Made by a program: the position numbers and the translations under genes | Notes under the pieces: generated by a model | What the model was told of the DNA's origin: nothing | The model's input: the letters and a program-made list of their open reading frames with translations, nothing else | Database searches by the model: none | Part shown: positions 8,528-11,729 of the stretch, in pieces | Layout: each line of letters starts with the position of its first letter | Position numbering within the stretch: the first letter of the stretch is position 1 | Origin: Bolinopsis microptera | Lineage: Eukaryota; Ctenophora; Tentaculata; Lobata; Bolinopsidae | Assembly (NCBI RefSeq): GCF_026151205.1 | Contig: NW_026971980.1 | Span: 1 to 11,729 of the forward strand | Length of the DNA stretch: 11,729 nucleotides | Direction of reading: 5' to 3'

Positions 8528-8869
8528 AGGATCCTGCTCCCGAAGAAGATCCTGCTCCCGAAGAAGAAGCTGATCTCAAAGAAGATCCTGCTCCCGAAGA
8601 AGATCCTGTTCCCGAAGAAGATGCTGATCCAGAAGAAGAAGATCCTGCTCTCGAAAAAGATCCTGCTCCCGAAAAAGAAGCTGATTCCGAAGAAGATCCT
8701 GCTACCGAAGAAGATCCTGATTCCGAAGAAGAAGCTGCTCCCGAAGAAGAAGCTGCTCCCGAAGAAGAAGCTGATTCCGAAGAAGAAGCTAATCCCGAAG
8801 AAGGAGCTGATCCCGAAGAAGATCCTGCTCCCGAAGAAGATCCTGCTCCCGAAGAAGAGGCTGTCGGCG
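8528..8869 (+). CDS. Exon 2: acidic Glu/Asp/Pro/Ala hexapeptide-repeat domain
   Basis: The acceptor TTTTTTCAG|AG ends at 8527. The single G left by exon 1 plus AG makes a Glu codon, continuing in the repeat frame. The donor GCG|GTAAGT at 8869/8870 is near-perfect and again phase 1. The exon is 342 nt (114 codons), a multiple of 3, so skipping it keeps the frame. It encodes about 18 six-residue repeats of the EDPAPE, EEADSE and EEAAPE types, one with an extra Glu, then a partial unit, built from an 18-bp DNA tandem repeat. The product is very acidic with no Cys, probably an extended extracellular spacer, possibly binding cations or basic matrix partners (inference). An ATG at 8512 lies in the intron and is not the start. 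Confidence 0.75.
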
Positions 8870-8946
8870 GTAAGTTAAGGAATAATCTTGGTTCATTATT
8901 CAATAATTTAAGTATCAAGAGTAACCGTACAGCAGGTTTTTCCGAT

Positions 8947-8970
8947 CCCCCCCCCCCCCCCCCCCCCCCC
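8947..8970. repeat. Poly-C tract, 24 bases
   Basis: Twenty-four consecutive C (G on the minus strand), 77 bases after the exon 2 donor. Such a run can form an i-motif or, on the other strand, a G-quadruplex. The exact length is unlikely to be reliable with most sequencing methods. Confidence 0.9.
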
Positions 8971-9315
8971 GAGTTAACATATTATATGTGCCTCATGTTT
9001 TTTTATCTGCTTATAATAATAAAATATTATACCAATTCCCAACACATTCAGGTCGAAAAATAATGCTAAACTATTTGGCATTCCTTGTCAGGGTGTCATA
9101 AACATCCCTCGTATACATTTTTTAAATGTGTGACGGAATTAACCAGGTGGTACCTTTAAACGAAAAAAGTCAATAAATATGTAGATAATTGGCATATGGA
9201 ACTATCCTATAACTGAAAATTCAAAAATGTTGTCAAACACGGCAGCAAGGGGCCGATGTTAACTCTGTCTTTTATAGTGTGACATGTCGGAATCTCACTG
9301 CCGGCCGAATTTAAG

Positions 9316-9344
9316 CGATATCTTATCATCTGATAAAGATATCG
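9316..9344. repeat. Near-perfect palindrome in intron 2
   Basis: CGATATCTTATC (9316-9327) pairs with GATAAAGATATCG (9332-9344) around a short loop, with one unpaired base. It may be the centre of a small transposon-derived repeat. Confidence 0.65.
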
Positions 9345-9462
9345 TTATGTGATTGTGACAAAGTTTACCTAGAGGATGAGACGATTATCCTAACCATGGA
9401 GGGTTTATTTATATATACTATAAAGTTTCATAGTGTGACAAATTTTAACTATGGCCACTAAT

Positions 9463-9509
9463 ATTTACCGATATCCTCAAAGTAAAACTTCAATGAACGT
9501 GTCCTCAAA
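9463..9509 (-). repeat. Inverted-repeat arm in intron 2, partner at 4082-4122
   Basis: Reverse-complement partner of the intron 1 arm, with a 20-bp perfect core at 9485-9504. The two arms bracket exon 2 and the retrotransposon, with about 5.3 kb between them (about 1.9 kb if the retrotransposon were absent). Confidence 0.8.
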
Positions 9510-9740
9510 TAAAATTTACCTTATCTGTCATTATTTGTTAGAAAACAGCTGAGGCATGCAAATATTTAACAAATTTAACCGTGCACAATTTTAAACGTAC
9601 AAGTGCGTACGTTTAGTGCTTCTATGAGTACAATGTTATTGCCTTATTTAAATATAGGACAGCGGGATTATACATGAATTGATGATAACATTATTAACTA
9701 TTTATGCAACACTCAGTAGTACAATACTTCACTCCATCAG

Positions 9741-11541
9741 GAGGTAAGATAAAGTGGAGGTCTGACGGTAGATGTGGTAAATACTATCCCCTCCCTGATG
9801 GCAGTTCTGCTGAGTGTAACCCTGATGGGGAGGACCCGTGTTGTAATTATTATGGAGAGTGTGGTAACACGGCTGTGCGCTGCTCTTGTACTGACTGTGT
9901 AGACTACAGAATAGTAAGCGAACTGAGAAAATCAGGAGAAAATTGTACAGTAGCAAAAGAAGGCGGGTTTCTGAAAAATTTGTGTTTCAATGATAACAAG
10001 AAACGATACTATTTCAAGTGTACCCACTCTGATGTGTACTTTGAACAGAAGAGCCGCTCTCGGCGTGTTTCTACAGTGTGTGAGAAAGATCCCCACGTGT
10101 ATCAGGCATGTGGATTAAACTCAAAAATAACAAACACGGATGTGCTGTGTGGAGGCTTGTTTTGCAATAACATTTATACCAGATGTGATAAGAACTGCAG
10201 TGTATATAAGGATTGTCCTGTATCACAAATCAGAAGAACGCCTGACCCACAAGAGTACACTGTAACTAGTCATGATCCTACTACAGCTCGTTATGCTACT
10301 ACTATTAGTTATGCTACTACTGTTCCTCCAACTCATTCTCCAACAACAGAGCTCTGTAATGATAAATGTGAATATTCATGTATAGATGAAAGTGACTGTA
10401 ACGGGTATAAATACGGAGTTAACTGCACTGACAGATATAATAGGAAGGGGTATATTCCTGTAAAGTGGATATGTGACGGAGACAGATACTGTGATAAAGG
10501 AGAGGATGAACAGGACTGTAAAGTAACTGAAACTACCCCACACTCGTGTACACATTACTACAGTAAAGTGGAGGATAACGAGATTAGAACAGTACCTATA
10601 TTGAACTATACTAGGTGCTCCGTATTTGATATAAAGGAGGAAATCTATCCATACTGTCTGAACTATTTAGATCAGACTAACTGTTCTGATAGTGAGCGAG
10701 TAGGGGGTATTGTCCTATTAATGGGTATTTGTCGAGTGTTTCTAAGTACATGTTGTGTTATGAAAAGAATGAGGATATTGGTTTAGAAGTAAAGTTATGT
10801 GACGATAACCTTCAAAACAGCTGTCCATCACCGTCTACTTCCACTGATTGTAGAGTACACAAACACAAGATGTGTGACGGAGTGTGGGATTGTACTGATG
10901 GAAGTGATGAACGAAATGACATGTGTGGATAAATGACGAAGGAATTTCAATGTGTCCGTAAGTTTAACTTAAAAATAAGTATGTTCGAAATACCAGTTTC
11001 TTGGATAAAGGACAATGAGACGGATTGTATGGATGGAATGGATGAACGGGTTGAGGATTTGAATTTCTGTGGTAATCAAACTGAAAAAACTTATCGTTTT
11101 AAAGAAAGTGATGAAACTTGCAGAAACGTCTATATGTGTCAGAAAGATGATAAAGTTAAACCATACGTTCAATTCGAACAACTCTGTGATGGAGTGGAGA
11201 CGTGTGGTGACGGTGCAGAGATTGAGGTTTGTAGGATCGCTTGAGATTTCCCAACGATCAATAACACTGCTCTTTATCAAGGATTAAGGCGAGATGTATG
11301 CGATGACTCTCACTGTGAAGTGAAAGAATTCATACGACCCTGGATTGATGTATTCGGAATAACAAAGTCAGAGTTAATCGTTCCGACCTCAAAGGTTAAT
11401 TGCAGCTATTTGTTTAGTGAATATTACCTGTTTCTCAGTTGCATGGATCTATGTCTAGATGCCCCATGTCCTCTAAATAAAAACAGAACATTGTTGTACA
11501 ATTCATGTCCTGGACAATATCCTGATCGAGTATATATATAG
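9741..11541 (+). pseudogene. Exon 3: hevein-like and LDLa-module region, disrupted
   Basis: The frame continues from exon 2 through 10702. In order: hevein-like module (9755-9910), more Cys-rich sequence, a Thr/Ser/Pro linker (about 10230-10354), LDLa-type module 1 (10355-10519, with KWICDGDRYCDKGEDEQDC), a Cys-containing stretch, module 2 (10822-10926, with MCDGVWDCTDGSDER), then LDLa-like pieces with DCMDGMDER (about 11024-11050) and LCDGVETCGDGAE (about 11182-11220), and a Cys-rich C-terminal stretch to 11541. LDLa modules are calcium-stabilised extracellular ligand-binding units. Several Asn-X-Ser/Thr sites fit secretion. Breaks: one base short in the GGGGG run at 10703-10707 (frame 2 to frame 1), TAA at 10930-10932, TGA at 11242-11244. 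Module homology continues in the same frame after both stops. The final TAG at 11539 lies inside a TATATATA run at the edge of a repeat. GT at 11530 could alternatively be a splice donor. Confidence 0.7.
9755..9910 (+). CDS. Hevein-like (chitin-binding type 1) cysteine module within exon 3
   Basis: From WRSDGRCG to CVDYR (spliced residues about 140-191) there are eight Cys: 146, 160, 168, 169, 175, 182, 184 and 187. The core PCCNYYGECGNTAVRC follows the spacing of type 1 chitin-binding domains (CC, three residues, G-x-C-G, then Cys after five more). In hevein three aromatic residues contact N-acetylglucosamine. Here the first position keeps an aromatic (Tyr172), but the second is Glu174 and the third Arg181. 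I infer a hevein-like fold with weak or changed carbohydrate binding. Confidence 0.65.
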
Positions 11542-11714
11542 ATATCACCGCAGCCTTGAGGGCGGTACTAAATATTGCACGCGCGTGCGCGTGCTATATT
11601 TTATATCTCCACGAGGGCGACAGCCCGAGGCGGAGATATTTTCGTATAGCACGGAGGGCCCAACGGGCCCGAGTGCTATACGATAGTTCCGCCCGCGGGT
11701 CGAGGAATGATATC
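11530..11714. mobile_element. Palindromic GC-rich repeat with GATATCA ends
   Basis: The left end GATATCA at 11541-11547 is matched by TGATATC at 11708-11714, and GGGCGG/CCGCCC lie just inside each end. The interior has stacked hairpins: a 12-bp self-complementary block at 11577-11588; 11603-11610 with 11632-11639; and 11643-11652 with 11673-11682 enclosing GGGCCC-AAC-GGGCCC (11656-11670). There is no ORF. It begins where the coding homology of exon 3 stops; the adjoining TA run (11531-11540) supplies the terminal TAG. A target duplication is not evident. Confidence 0.6.
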
Positions 11715-11729
11715 GTGTAATTTTCCCTG

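Larger units (their letters stand above)
8870..9740 (+). other. Intron 2
   Basis: 871 bases from a GTAAGT donor (8870) to the acceptor CCATCAG (9740). It contains a 24-base poly-C tract, a hairpin at 9316-9344 and the second arm of the intron-spanning inverted repeat. No ORF of substance is visible. The acceptor is chosen because the leftover G plus GA makes a Gly codon in the frame of the Cys-rich exon; the ATG at 9704 is intronic. Confidence 0.65.
4003..11541 (+). pseudogene. Secreted acidic-repeat, hevein-like and LDLa-module protein gene, three exons, disrupted 3' half
   Basis: Model: exon 1 4003-4063, exon 2 8528-8869, exon 3 from 9741 to at least 11529. All introns are GT-AG and phase 1. 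Splicing gives a signal peptide (residues 1-20), an acidic hexapeptide-repeat domain (21-134), a cysteine-rich hevein-like module (about 140-191), further Cys-rich sequence, a Thr/Ser/Pro linker, and LDLa-type modules. The likely product is an extracellular or cell-surface multimodular protein. The frame is lost at a G run (10703-10707) and then broken by TAA at 10930 and TGA at 11242, yet clear module sequence continues past each break. I infer a recent pseudogene or damaged allele; assembly error could explain the G-run slip. I recognise the module types but cannot name an orthologue. Confidence 0.7.

Noticed and set aside
8507-8878. Lys/Leu/Pro-rich 123-codon plus-strand ORF
   Set aside because: A shifted reading of the same tandem repeat. 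It does not join in frame to exon 1 or exon 3.
8427-8918. 163-codon minus-strand ORF rich in Ser, Ala and Gly
   Set aside because: It is the antisense reading of the 18-bp repeat, which leaves several frames open by periodicity. The plus-strand acidic frame has matching splice sites on both sides.
9704-9740. ATG at 9704 as the start of the Cys-rich protein
   Set aside because: The residues before the acceptor at 9740 show no signal peptide, while splicing from exon 2 enters the same frame exactly at the first module.
10930-11244. Alternative genetic code or selenocysteine at the in-frame stops
   Set aside because: One stop is TAA and the other TGA, no SECIS-like element is evident, and the retrotransposon ORF uses the standard code; point mutation is simpler.
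11069-11287. 72-codon plus-strand ORF
   Set aside because: It overlaps the LDLa-type frame in another phase and has no cysteine-module pattern.

Overview
The window reads as nuclear DNA of an invertebrate animal. It is AT-rich, has spliced coding exons with GT-AG borders, is crowded with short inverted-repeat transposons, carries an APE-type non-LTR retrotransposon, and encodes a secreted protein with cysteine-rich and LDL-receptor class A modules. I cannot place the species. Nothing looks bacterial or viral.

Layout. Positions 1 to about 1860 are AT-rich with many short homopolymer runs and no credible gene; the texture resembles unpolished long-read sequence. From 1861 to 3003 there is AT-rich non-coding DNA with a 16-bp CRE-like palindrome. 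Two small inverted-repeat elements follow: 3004-3343 (hAT-like termini, GC-rich twin hairpins, 17-bp tandem repeats) and 3556-3799 (TA-flanked 20-bp termini with a duplicated half). A putative promoter and 5' UTR occupy 3800-4002.

The host gene runs on the + strand from 4003 to the right edge of the readable coding region. I reconstruct three exons joined by phase-1 introns: exon 1 (4003-4063) is a signal peptide; exon 2 (8528-8869) is 114 codons of an acidic Glu/Asp/Pro/Ala hexapeptide repeat; exon 3 (9741 to at least 11529) encodes a hevein-like cysteine-rich module, a Thr-rich linker and several LDLa-type modules. Both junctions keep the frame. The second half of exon 3 carries a probable one-base deletion in a G run and two in-frame stops, so this copy is a pseudogene, a damaged allele, or partly mis-sequenced. 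Reading frame and homology are lost where a palindromic GC-rich repeat begins (about 11530-11714).

Intron 1 (4.46 kb) is mostly one antisense non-LTR retrotransposon, 4506-7964, flanked by an 11-bp target-site duplication. Its 892-codon ORF is uninterrupted and keeps the endonuclease and C-terminal region, but the catalytic core of the reverse transcriptase has been removed by an in-frame internal deletion. Introns 1 and 2 also carry opposite-orientation copies of a ~41-bp sequence on either side of exon 2, an arrangement that could favour exon skipping or circular RNA.
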